Assembly: GCA_003013855.2 (NCBI GenBank)
Contig: ML058459.1
Coordinates: 1,681,050-1,745,049, forward strand
Reading direction: 5' to 3'
Source: Liriodendron chinense
Taxonomy: Eukaryota; Streptophyta; Magnoliopsida; Magnoliales; Magnoliaceae
Length of the DNA stretch: 64,000 nucleotides
Of the stretch, positions 35,101-46,689 are shown in pieces (the stretch's first letter is position 1; each line of letters starts with the position of its first letter). A program made the position numbers and the translations under genes. The notes beneath the pieces are model-generated. The model searched no databases. It worked only from the letters and a program-made list of their open reading frames with translations, and was not told the DNA's origin.

Positions 35101-36207
35101 GTCATTCTGACCTTATCAAGAGTTACTTTAATAAAGCTGAAGTCAAGAGGTTGAAGCTAAGACCTCTGAGAAATCATTCCCGTCCACCAACAAGTGTTTC
35201 AAAAAAAAGGATTCAAAAAGAAAAGACAAAAAAAAAAAGAGAAAAAGAATACAGAAGAAAAAGAATACAAAAAAAAGAAGAAAAAAAAAGAGAAAGAAAA
35301 AAGGAAGCCAAAGAAAGGCACTCAAGAAAAAAAATCAATCCAAGAAACACAGTCATCCATCCATCCATCTCAGAGGGGTCTTTAGCAAAGACCGACAGCT
35401 CCATTATCGTAACTCAGGATAAGGGCTGAAGGACTGCCATCGGCCGGCAACGACGGATTCCCGACCTCTAGCCGCCGCAGTTATCCAGAGATCCAGAAAA
35501 GAAAAAGAAAAAAAAAAGAAAAAAGAAAATGTGTGCCTAAACAAAGAGGGCGGAGTGAAAACCCAAAAGGGCGCTCCGAGTAAAAACAGTGGGCATACAG
35601 CGGACTTGGTGAAAACCTGAAAGGGCGCCAAGGGTAAAAACAGCACAGCTGCCAAGGGGCAGGCAAGACCAAATACCAGGGACGTGGTGAAAACCCGAAA
35701 GGGCGCCACGGGCAAAAATGACGGGAAAAAGCCGGCTGTGGTGAAAACTCGAAAGAGCGCTGCAGGCAAAAAATGGCTCAAATGAAAAAAAAAAATAAAA
35801 GTGCAGGTACCAAGAAATCAGACAGTCCAGATCGGTTCAAGCAGTGAAAGTGCAAGAACAAGAGGAAGTACAGTCAGGAGCAAAGAACTCTACAAACTTT
35901 GACAACCTCAGGAAACGAGAGTTCCGTTGCCTACATCTCTAGGGAACCAAAGGATCAAGCAAGTCAAATCTCGAGACATCGGTCAAAGCATTGGCCGAGC
36001 CCCAGTTCTGATTCCTATATCCCGACACAAAATCCAGACACACTCACAAGACAACTCATGGCACAGTAGATTTTCAAACAGTTTTTTCTCTTTTCAATTA
36101 AATGCATTATATTTCTCTTACACATATCACCTTTTTCAAAAAAAATACAAAAATGCATCATCATCAATCATATATGCAAAAAAAGAATGTGCAGGTGGCC
36201 AACACAA
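35101..36207 (+). other. Post-pol region with four co-varying RNA hairpins
   Basis: After the pol stop comes an A/AG-rich tract (35195-35340), then four 28-nt units at 35551-35578, 35605-35632, 35683-35710 and 35737-35764. Each has a 5-bp outer stem, a constant TGAAAA/CG internal loop, a 3-bp inner stem and a four-base loop. The outer stems are CGGAG:CTCCG, CTTGG:CCAAG, CGTGG:CCACG and TGTGG:CTGCA. The inner stems are CCC-AAAA-GGG, CCT-GAAA-GGG, CCC-GAAA-GGG and CTC-GAAA-GAG; GAAA is a GNRA tetraloop. Stem bases change in compensating pairs while the loop parts stay fixed. 35765-36207 has no further recognised feature. Confidence 0.85.
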
Positions 36208-39128
36208 TCAATCTCTACCCTCCTCCTCGGCCACATCAGGTGAGTCCTCTGACTCATAAAAAGATAGTCTCGCTCTCAACCTGCTCACCTCCATACGCAG
36301 GTAATGCACCTCATCGCGCTCAAGGGTACGGATCGCTGTCTCCTCATCAGACAATCTCCGATCGGCAGCCAATCTCCTCGACATCATCTCAAAATGATAC
36401 CGAAGTGCAGAGATCTCAGACAGCAGATGACCATGAGTGGCCAAGAGGAAGCCAGGATCGACAAAAGGGCGCTCCTCAAAAGGTTCATATGAACCAGATG
36501 AAGAGCCAGCATCTCCAAGAATATCCTGCTCATCCTCATCAGCAGTCTGGTGCCAACAAGGGATACGTCGATACAAAGACTGCTCAGCAACCCAATACTG
36601 ATATGGGGCGGTCGTCATCGGAAAAGTCCGCAGCTCGAATCCCAACAAATCAGCTGTCAAATAACTCGCCCAGGAACAATCAATCCGGGTCCTGAAGTCA
36701 GAAGATCTAGAGGGGAGTACTCGACGCCCGATACCCGTGAAAGCGAAATGAGGAACATCCTGCTCATACCCAAACTGCAGCAGGAACCGGATGGGATGGT
36801 AAGAGAAGTATGATCGAAAGCCTACCAACATCAGAGGATGGCGGTGTGCATCGCAAAGCACTGGAGTAAGTGAAAGCCAAGATGACTCCCAACGAACGTT
36901 CCAGTCACGAAGTTCAGCGAACATCCTGCGATACAGGGGCTCGCTCATCCTGGCTGTATGAGGAAGGAACTCGATGATATAACGCATAATGTCAGAGCCC
37001 GGGATGCCAGGAAGAGGTACAGGAACGGTCAAAGAAAGACGCTCCCATAGCCATACCTGATCACAGAAAGCAAAAGAAGTTCAGCTAGAGCAAAATAATT
37101 CCTAGCAAAGCAAGAAGAAAAAAGGTGCAGAAAAGATACCTGAAGGAAAGCACAACAGCCGCGAAGGACACGAGTGCAGCCCAGGGCACAGTCGGTCAGC
37201 CCATCAAACAGCTCGGCCAAGATGAGAGAAATGATCCCCTGCCGACGGACAGCTCGGCTCATCACCTCAAAAAGCAAAGGAGTCTGGGACCTGCGCCATC
37301 CCGAGAACAGCACCTCAGCAATCAAGCAAAACATCAGTGCGTTCCGAGCAAAGGTAGAACCAGCCGTACTCTGGGGACCCGAAAAAAGATCATACAGCAG
37401 GTCCAAAGAGAACACTACAGCATCCTGGCCACTAGCTGCAGGCCGAACAAGATAGGGGATCCCAAACCAGTTCTGCGGTGTAGCAGTCTTCGGCGATGTC
37501 TTCGGCGAGAAGTACTGAGTGTAATCCAAGGGTAAGCCAGTCAAGCGTGCAAGCTCCTCCAAAGAAGGCCCCATCTCCATATCATTGAACGCAAACAAGT
37601 TCAACGAAGGGACCCAGTCAATCACGGCAGCTCCGAGCATTCTCCAGTCAATGTCAACTCTAGCCATATGAATCAGACTGCCAAAGCCATAAGACTCCAA
37701 ATCTCGAATCTCATAAGCTGACAAGCTGTCAAGCCAAGCAAGCAGTCGTGGCGAGCAAGAAGAACGAGGAAGCAGCTGACAAGTCCTCACCGGTATCCCC
37801 TCCAGCACAAAAGGCCCAGAAATCGAGGACAACTCATCAAAGATCGGAAGGTCAACAGGCGAAGGAGAAGGAAAAGCTGGAACCTCTGCAGACTCGACAG
37901 CCCCTGACCTGTCCCCAGTAACGGCTATGTCTGATATAGCCGCATCACTGTCGGAAACTGTCACAACCTCAGCCGCATGAGAAGACTCGCCCACCTCGTG
38001 AACAGAGTGCGCAAAGGGCCGATGACCAAAGGAAGGACAATGCTCTCCATCAAAAGGACTATCAGTGAAGATCACATCGCACATCGTGACATCCTGGCTA
38101 ATCTGACCTTCAAAGAATACATCTGAACCATCCAAAAGGGTCTCGGTTACCCCGATCGAAAAATCAACTGCCAGATCCGGACCTGCGGCCCTCTCCAGTA
38201 GGAGATCATGAATCCAATCATCATCCTGACCGATCAAAGGGATCATCGAGGCATCCACACCGTCCATCATCAGGGGGACATCATCAATGATCACATCAAG
38301 TCCACCCAAAGAAGTATACCGTACATCCTGGCCCTCATCCAGAGCATCCAAACCGTCAAAGGTACCATCTGAGCCATCCATACCATCCAGACATGAGATC
38401 AGCCCATCTATGTCCCTCATAGTCCCATCATCACCGTCCATCACATCATCCATGGGACCCACACTCAAGGGATGCATAGCCTCACCTATGTCCCATCCCA
38501 TCATCTCATCCATACCATCCATTCCTCCCATAATGAGGGACCCATTCAAATCAGAAAATCCAGCCATCCCACCATTAATGGAGCCATTCAAAGCTCCACC
38601 AACCACCATCCCTAGCCCCTCATCAATGCCCCCTCTTAATGCCCCATCTACCCCATCCATTAAAGGCATTTCCCCATTATCAAAGCTCAGTTGAAGATCT
38701 GAAGTGTGGGACCCATCTTGGACAGCCCCCACAGCCCATAAATCTCCACCATCCATTGCCCAAGAAAGGATCAACAAAGAACAAGACAAAAAGAGAAGGA
38801 AAGAAGGGACAAAATGTAGATTCATGGCTGGAATCGAAGGATCCAGTGCAGAGGGATAGGGGACAAGAGAAAAGGACAGCAGGGAATGTCCGAGCACGAA
38901 CCAGCCCAGGCCGCTCAAGAGACGAGCTCTGGGCGGCCTGCCCTGGGCCGCCCGTACGGACACAGATCCCCTCTCTCCGCGGGATTGGCTCCGGGGCTTT
39001 TGGTAGGTGAGGCTGACAGTCCACGTCAGCAGATGGCGCTCCGTGGGCCGCCCAAGGCTCCGGTCCACTCCAGATTTCGACTGAAGATGATCAAGATCAT
39101 ACAAAAGGTGCCCCACTGGTCCAATCAT
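36208..39128 (-). CDS. Antisense gene 2: DUF7745/plant-mobile-domain-like protein (two exons)
   Basis: On the minus strand, exon 1 runs 39128-37140 and exon 2 runs 37056-36208. The intron 37139-37057 (83 nt) starts CAG|GTATCT and ends CTGTGATCAG. Both borders fall between codons, giving about 945 residues and joining AFLQ to VWLWERL, a sequence typical of plant mobile domain and DUF7745 proteins. The domain includes FAFNDMEMGPSLEELARLTG and GIISLILAELFDGLTDCA. Residues before it are Gly/Asp/Met-rich (38330-38760), with repeated MDG and DGMDG. The first ATG is 39128, but ATG 38756 (MDGGDLWAVG) is a likelier start because upstream codons look unconserved. Exon 2 ends in a possible coiled coil (RYHFEMMSRRLAADRRL...). 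It lies opposite the element's own transcript. Function is unknown; host plant-mobile-domain proteins are linked to silencing and genome stability, but I cannot transfer that role. Confidence 0.75.
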
Positions 39129-39817
39129 GAAGCAATGTGACCGGAATAGGGCTGATCAAGCCAAAGAGAAGGAAAGGTGATCAAGTGGGGGCTACAAGCA
39201 ATCCAAGCCATTCAAAGACTAGATCATCACGATCTAAACCATTGAAGAACCTACATGAGCCGTCAAACAACAAGATCAAAGGTTTGATCATCACAAGAAG
39301 GGCCAGAATCCAAGATCTAATCATCAAGTGGGCCCACAAAGCCAAATCAAGCGATCAGAGACGTTCAAACCATCATCCACACCATGAGAAGCATTCCTAA
39401 CCTCACAAATCATCAAAAGAAGTGCCCCAAAGTAAAGCTAAGGTCTCAAGTGGGCCCACAGGGCCAAATCCATCAGTCTGAACCATTCAAGGGCCAAATC
39501 ATCAAGATCCGAACCATTGGAAAGCTTATACAAGTCATGGAGTGGCGAGATCAAAAGACCAATCATCAAAAGAAGGGCTAAAATCCAAGATCCAATCATC
39601 AAGTGGGCCCGCAGGGCCTAAACAAGTGATCTGAACCATTCAAGTCATCACCCATGCAACTAAGCAGTCTCAAATCATGAAGGAATGAGTCAAGAGTCAA
39701 AGCATCCAGACATCACCAAGGAATTTGGGAGAAATCGAAGCCTGTATATTCATCCAAAAGGGCTTGATACAAAAGGGGACAAAAACAAAAGTACAAAGCC
39801 ATACAAAGCAGAGCCAG
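39129..39817. repeat. Spacer with dispersed GTGGGCCCACA repeats
   Basis: Between the antisense genes, units of the form AAGTGGGCCCACAGGGCC followed by GATCTGAACCATTCAAG recur near 39178, 39326, 39448 and 39598. No ORF with recognisable content is present. Confidence 0.6.
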
Positions 39818-41312
39818 CTACAAGTCACCAACATAATCATCATCGCCCCTCCTCGCGTCCCGCTCCCGACGATAAAGATCCATCAAAGGAGCAGTCACTG
39901 AACCTCCAGCATACCTGCGACGGCCACCTGGAACGTAAAGCGAAGGAAACAAAGGCCCCTGGCCAAATAGCAGATACCACTCGTCATAATCACGATCCGG
40001 GATCGTGAAACGGAAGCCAGGCTGGCCCACCAGATCCTCAACTCTCTCATCAGCTGGCATCCGAGCAGCTGGAGGAGGTGCAGAACAGGGGACCCGAGCT
40101 ACCCCAGTGACTTGCCGAAGCAATCTCTCTCCCAAGTACCATTGGAAGGACTCAGCGTCAGAAAGCATAATACGGAGACATGAAGCATCATATGCCTCCA
40201 CGCGCTGGGGTGTGTAGTAGAGAGGGAAACTAGCGTACGGCATCCGGGCAAACTGCAGCAGAAGAGGTTACCACGATCAGTTACAAGTACAGTACAAGGA
40301 CAAAGACAAGCAAGATACTTACGTCCTCAACGGTCAGCCCGTCTATATCAGCACGCCAATTGTCCCCGGGAACTCGGGAGTTCCGCTGACGATTCTGCTG
40401 ATGCCAGTACATGTGGCGATACTGAGCGGGTTCAATGTCATCTCGCATCCTCGACGCAAGATGCGAAAAATGGTCATAAAAGCAGGTCTGGATGAAAGTA
40501 CATTTAATGATCAGAGAGAGAAAGGAGGCAAACGGCTCCAAAGAGGATGAAAGAAGAGGTACCTCAACAACAGGCCAGAAGCCTGTGAAGGACCGGCTAT
40601 GCCGACAGGTCTTGTCCAGACCTTGAAAGAGACGGGTCAGGATGGCCCCATTCCAGTTATAGGGGTGATGAAGATCCTCGACTAAACGAAGAAATTTAGG
40701 ATCAACTCTCTCATTCGCATGGCAAAAAAGAAAGGATCCAAAAGCATAAGTGATCATGGCCCGCGCCTTGTGGAGGGCCTCTCGCTCGGTGGTAGGGACG
40801 ACGGAAGCAAAATTGTTGTAAAACCATCGCATCTTCACTTGATGGCCTTGGAATTCACCCTCAGGAGGGACGTCACCGACAAGCCGCAGCCAATCAGTGG
40901 AAGAGAGAGGAGCTAAAGAGCTAACTTGAGGGACAATTGCCCCATGAAATGGGAAACCTATCTGCATGTAAATGTCCAAAGGGGTTATCCCCCATTCTCC
41001 ACAAGGGAGTTGAAAGGTGTGGGTCTCATCCTGCCACCTCTCACAAAGGGCCGCAAGCATCATGCGGTTAGCGTCGTTATTATGGAAGCGTAGGGTGAGG
41101 AGGCCAGCAAAAGGAGTACCATCTAGTACTCGCTCAAGCAAGGGCTGTGGCTCCTTCATCCAATTGTCCCAGCGATCCCTGGTACCTCGACCCTTGATGG
41201 CAGGAAGAGGTTGATGCTCCATAGCTAGGGAACACATGTGGTCCCCCCGGCGGACAATGAAAGCAGGATCATCCTCGTCAACTACTTGGTGGCCCCTGGT
41301 ACCATCCGCCAT
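39818..41312 (-). CDS. Antisense gene 1: plant mobile domain protein (three exons)
   Basis: On the minus strand, exon 1 is 41312-40563 (250 codons), exon 2 40487-40323 (55 codons) and exon 3 40252-39818 (144 codons plus stop), giving about 449 residues. Intron 1 (40562-40488, 75 nt) is GAG|GTACCT...TTTCATCCAG. Intron 2 (40322-40253, 70 nt) is GAC|GTAAGT...TTCTGCTGCAG. All junctions fall between codons. The plant mobile domain is clear: LLAALCERWQDETHTFQLPC, GEWGITPLDIYMQIGFPFHG, ITYAFGSFLFCHANERVDP and NWNGAILTRLFQGLDKTCRH. These match the Aminotransferase-like/PMD family that includes MAIN and MAIL1, though the family has no proven enzyme activity. The start ATG at 41312 is the first in the frame. 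Its place inside a gypsy element implies capture from a host gene, or descent from an old captured copy. Confidence 0.8.
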
Positions 41313-43864
41313 GGAATCCTACAAGCTTGGCAAGGTAAGTCCCTATCCTTTACCCATTAACATCCAAATTCTCATCCAAGAAACCCATGGGATTGGACTC
41401 ACATTCAAATGCAAAATCTAAAGTCCAACTCCATGTGTCACTTAGGATATGTGTTGGACCCATTGGAAAAAGTAAGGCCTGCCTTAAAGAAGGTGGCATG
41501 GCATGCCTCAGGTAAGAAAAGTCCATCATCCAAGGACACATTTTGGACAACAAATGCACTCAAGTGCCATGAAATCAACTAAGGATGAGAGTCCTACTGC
41601 ACATGAGAAGTTCCTCTTCAAAGTCCACATGTGGCCAAGGATTGACTCACTTTTATGCCAAGGTCATGATTCTCACTTAGGATGTCTCCATCTTTTTACA
41701 CATATGCATGGACAAGTGGGGAGTAGAAAGGAAACGGGTCTCCAAGAGTAACCCAAATGCCTCATCTCAATGGATTGGAGAGAGCACATAGCCCACTTGA
41801 AGAACATGAGGACCCATTCATGGGTTAACCATGGGCAACCTTATGTGCCTCATCTTGATGAAAATTTTGACCACGAAAATGCAACAAGGAGGTCTACCCA
41901 CAAACATATGAATCAAAGAAGCTAAGGGTAGAAAGTCGATGCACATAGCCCACATGAAGAATCAAAGTTGAAAATGCCCATGAAAAGGCAAGTTTGGGCA
42001 ACTTATGTGCACCAACTTTTTCACCAAAAGGGAGACCATTTGAGCACAAAAGAGCATGGCTTGATGAGTCACCCAACCATCATGAAAATGGATAAGAATG
42101 GTACACATAGCCCACTTGAATATCAAAATCCAAAATGTCCCAAGGCATGGGACAAAAATGGGCAACCTATGGGTATCATTCTTTCCCACAAATGGAAGGA
42201 AAAACCACTCATACTTGAGAATGATAGTGGAAGACCCACCAAGTCCCCAAAGAAAAGATCAAGGACCCATGGTGGTATGGGTAGCTCACTTGAGAATCAT
42301 CCATTTGAGGTTGATAACATCTAAGGGAAACTCTTGAAAACCACAATCCTACCACAAAGAAAACCATTTGAACTTAGTAAGATTGAGGGAACAACTCACT
42401 CATGGGACTTGTAGATGGTCAAGTAACTCAAGTCCTCCATCCATCAAGAAAAGAGCATGAAAAGAAAAAAATCCACATGGACAAAGTATAGTGGGGCACA
42501 CATGGTTCAAAAAAAAAAGTGTCCAAGTTTCAATGAAGGCCCAAAAGCCCATCCACATGAAAAACTTCAAGGAACCCACTACACCTTGTACAAGGATGTA
42601 CATCATAATCAAGAAATGATGGAAGACTTGGGTCACTTGTCCATAAAGGCCCAATTAGAAAATCTAGCCCATTTGAGATCCAAATGAAGAATGGGCTAGT
42701 CATCTTGGTCCATACATATGCGAAGAAAGATGGGGTCACCCAAAGTGAGCCCCATGAGCCCAAAACTTGAGATGGGCCCTACCATGCCCATGGGCCCAAG
42801 TCTTGGAAAGAAGATGGGAAAGAAAAAGAAAGCTCCAAAAGAAATGATAAGAACAAGAAAGCATGAGGGAGCACAAAATGAAGCATTGGGCCCATCAAAT
42901 ACACCAAGGGCCATGACTTCACTTTGAGCCCATTTGATACACATGAAAAGAGGCCCAACTCCCATGAAAAAAGATAGAGCATTTTGCCATGCACACTTGA
43001 TGACATGGCAAAATCACTCTTTACATGCACATGAAGGGAGTGTGAAAAAGGAAAAATGATGAAGTGGAGAGCTTGCAATGTCCTTCTCCATGCACCACCT
43101 TTGAAAGAGACTTGAGATCTGGAAAAAGGCCAAGAATGCTTGGGCCCACCTTCACACCTCTTTGGATAGCTACATGAAAAAAGAAAAAGGATCATGAGAA
43201 GAAACAATGAAGATGGAAAAGGACAAGAAAGAGAAAGGAAGTGGTCCATACATTTACCACTCACCAAAGAAGGACCACCTTGCTGTCCCAAGATTTCTCT
43301 AAGGCCCACCACTTGAAAAGAGCAAAGGACCACCAAAGAAGAGAGAGGAAACTTGAAGAAAGAAAGAGTATGAGAAAGAGAAGAGAGAGATTGCACGTTT
43401 GAAGGGGGGAGGGTGCCCCATGTTATATAGAAAAGGGGAGGGCACCCTTTTACCCAGCCCCCTGAAGAGACCAGGAGGCACAGACCGGTCGGGCGGCCCA
43501 TGGGAGGCCGTCCTAGCCTCTACCTAGGTGAAACGACCTCCCTCTCCCTCTCCTTGGGAAGAACTCCTCCTTGGGAAGGGTGGTTGCAAGTGAATCTTGT
43601 ACCTTCATGTAAGAATGAAGTGATGGAAGAGAATGGTGAGAAAAAGAGGAAATCTCACCAAAATCTCATCTCATGAGAAATGGGTGAGAAATTGGGTGGA
43701 TGATGTGGAAAAGTTCCATGGAATTTTCAAGAAAAAGAAAGAAGAATTTGACTTGGTCAAACAATGATCTCAACCATCCAAAGGCATGACCAGATGATCC
43801 AAACCATTCCAAGAAGAATCCCAAGAATCTCCGCCCTTGATTACTATTCACATGTACAATTTCT
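41313..43864. other. Non-coding 3' region, no gene
   Basis: No coding similarity is seen on either strand. The text is rich in short echoing phrases such as ACATAGCCCACTTGAA (41788, 41942, 42104) and CATGAGCCCA/GGGCCCAC, so it looks like degraded internal duplication. It would hold any promoter of antisense gene 1. A GGGCGGCCCATGGGAGGCCG block at 43492 echoes the LTR's GGGCGGCCCATGGCAGGCCG at 25379. Confidence 0.5.
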
Positions 43865-45100
43865 GGTCCGAAGACCTTAAACTACGTCGGGATCAACATC
43901 CCGAGAGATTTTCAATAAAAGCCGGCGTCGGTCTTGTTTGCTCACATCAAGATCAATGACTCCGGACATTTTCAAAAATCATAAAAATATATTACTAGCC
44001 CCGCTTTTAAAGATGTGGTCCGAAGACCTTAAACTACGTCGGGATCGACATCCCGAGAGATTTTCAATAAAACCGGCATCAGTCTTCTTCAAGATCTGGT
44101 GGCTCCGGACATTTTCAGAAAACCAAAAAAATATATACATCACTTGTACAGTTTCTGGTCCGAAGACCTTAAACTACGTCGGGATCAAGATCCCGAGGGA
44201 TTTTTAATAAAAATGGGTATCGATCTCGACCATCAAAATCAGAATCGATGACCCAGAATTTTTTCCAAAAAAAGAAAACAAAAAAATGTCTTTCCTCTTT
44301 TAAAGTTTTGGGTCCGAAGACCTTAAACTACGTCGGGATCAACGTCCCGAGAGATTTTTAATAAAAACCAACATCGATCCCAGCCTTTCAGGCCAAGATC
44401 TGATGATCTGGATCATTTCGAAAAAACAAAAAAATGTGTTTGCCCCCCCCTTTTTACTAAGTCTGGGTCCGAAGACCTTAAACTACGTCGGGATCGACAT
44501 CCCGAGAGATTTTCAATAAAAGCCGGCGCCGGTCTTGTTTGCTCAAGATCAATGACTCCGGACATTTTCAAAAATCATAAAAATATATTACCAGCCCCGC
44601 TTTTAAAGTTTTGGTCCGAAGACCTTAAACTACGTCGGGATCGACATCCCGAGAGATTTTCAATAAAAACCGGCATCAGTCTGGATTGTCCATCCGCTGA
44701 CACCGGACATTTTTCTAAAAACAAAAAAACATGTTTGCCCCTCTTTTGTACAGTTTCATGGTCCGAAGACCTTAAACTACACTGGGATTAATTTCTCGGG
44801 TGACCTTTCTCACTTTCAACTAAAAACCGGCATCGGCCTCGACCGTTGGGATCATGGTTCGATAACCCGGATCATCTCAAAAATAACAAAAATATTTTAA
44901 AGCTTTCCATAAAAACCAGTGTCAATCTCGATTACTCGAGTTGAAGTCTGGAACTTTTTCAAAACAAAAAATATATACAATATAAAACAAAAAAAAAGTT
45001 TTCATCACCAGTTTTGATCCACCAATTTATCCCCAGTGGTCCGAAGACCTAAAACTACTCTGGGATTAACTTCTCGGGGGCTTTCTTTCCTAACCTGTTC
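43865..45100 (+). repeat. Tandem array of hairpin-plus-AATAAA units
   Basis: Eight copies of GGTCCGAAGACCTTAAACTAC (last two diverged) begin at 43865, 44017, 44157, 44311, 44466, 44613, 44760 and 45040, spaced 140-155 bp except the last. Each unit holds GGTC-CGAA-GACC, then CGGGAT-CRAC-ATCCCG, two perfect short hairpins, then TTTTCAATAAAA or TTTTAATAAAA, with a polyadenylation-like AATAAA. Hypervariable tandem repeats in the 3' UTR are known for Tat/Ogre elements and can seed satellites. Confidence 0.92.
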
Positions 45101-45616
45101 CAGACATGGCTGACACTTGATCGTACGGGTGTCTGGAATCTTTTAAACAGGTAAAGGCTGAGGCGGGCAGAACTCCGCAATCCTGTTCGTGTTGAACGCA
45201 CCGTGATAGACAACCTTGAGTTGGAAGTCGCTGTTGAAGCTGACGGATGTTCCCTGTTCCTAGAACTCATGAAGGGGATTAAGGCTGTTGGGAGGTGGAT
45301 CTCACCCTCACGGAATTGTGAGCAACGTAAGACCCCAAACTGGATTGACTAAGGGAAATGTGAGGATGTGGCTCATTTTGTGGCCGAAGGAGTCCGTCGG
45401 ACGATACGTGGTCTATGTGCATTACACATGAGGAACAGGCAACTTTGTGGGTGTGTTGACTGAAAACCCTCAAAATTCCCTCATCCGAAGATGTAAAACT
45501 ACGGCACTTAACTGTGTGAGACCCGTCTTGCTCGCTGACGTAAAATGGATCGGGTGCCTTACCAGCAGTAGAAGCTGGAAGTGGATGGAAATTCCATACC
45601 TTTTCCCTGCATTTCA

Positions 45617-45840
45617 GAAAAATCACAAAATACAAAAACATTGCAAAATCATCTCTTCAAAAATCACAAAAATATTTCCATCAAATATCTGCAAAAATCA
45701 CAAAAATATTTCCCTTGCTTTCAATCAAAATATTTCAAAAATCACAAAAATATTTCCTGTGTTTTCAATAACCAATCTCTATCCTGATCGCTCAGGTAAA
45801 GATTCGGACCACATATCTACAAAAAAATCACAAAAATTAG
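45617..45840. repeat. AAAAATCACAAAAATATTTC short repeats
   Basis: Five or more imperfect 20-35-nt units of AAAATCACAAAAATATTT occur between 45617 and 45835. The ATCATAAAAATATATTA ends of the preceding array units are related. Confidence 0.8.
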
Positions 45841-46689
45841 CATCCCCAGCACTACAATTCAGGAGTCTTGAACTCCGCTCACTTCACAGTATGGGATGAC
45901 GGATCCAATCGCCCGCAAATTGGAATCTTGACCAAAACGGGCAACCAAACACCATCTCAATCACATGTATGCCCAGAAGAACATCTTGAAGCCGAATGAT
46001 ATCCTCGTACATTCTCATTAGCAAAGAAACAGCATCTTGGGACGATGGACCTGATCGACCACGGGTCGGGATCTTGACCAATCCGCTGTCCAAATCTCCG
46101 TATCAAAAAGAAAAATCCCCAAGGGAAGCACAACCCTACAAGCAATAAGCTCAAAGTTCTCTACACCCATAGCAAAAGCAAAATCATCAAACTGAAAGAG
46201 AATGAGCCAAAGCCATGCATTCATCATGCATCTCCATGCATCAGCATCCATCGCATCAATCATCATGTTTACCTGCTTTCAAAATAAAAGTCGGTTAGCT
46301 AAAGACCCCACAGGCATCCCTAGTGGAGGCACATGCGAACCAGATTTTCATTTCAAAAAGACAAAAAATATTTCTATTTGCAAATAAAAACCCCACGGAG
46401 TATCACTCCCCAGAGTGGGTATCTTTTCAAAAATCCAAAAATATTTTCTCAGTAGAGCGTTCTGCCTCCAACACACCAGGAGATCTTCCATATCTCTGGG
46501 TAGGAGCCAACGCAAAAATCAAATAAGATCCAATGTCTCGCGGTTTCCCCGGAGATCATCGGATCCAATGCACTCAAAGTACGATCGAACTGAACTCCAG
46601 TGTCAGTGCGGTCGTACCACATGCCAAGATACAAAAAAGATGAAAGCCAAAGGGCTCGGTCACAGAAACCATTTGAACAGGTGGAAACG

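Noticed and set aside
35195..35340. A-rich tract read as a Lys-rich protein
   Set aside because: It follows the pol stop, is simple AAAAG sequence, and both strands give open frames by composition alone.
42779..43501. 240-codon minus-strand open frame
   Set aside because: The composition reflects repeated GGGCCC/CATG phrases and no motif or splice-supported extension is seen.
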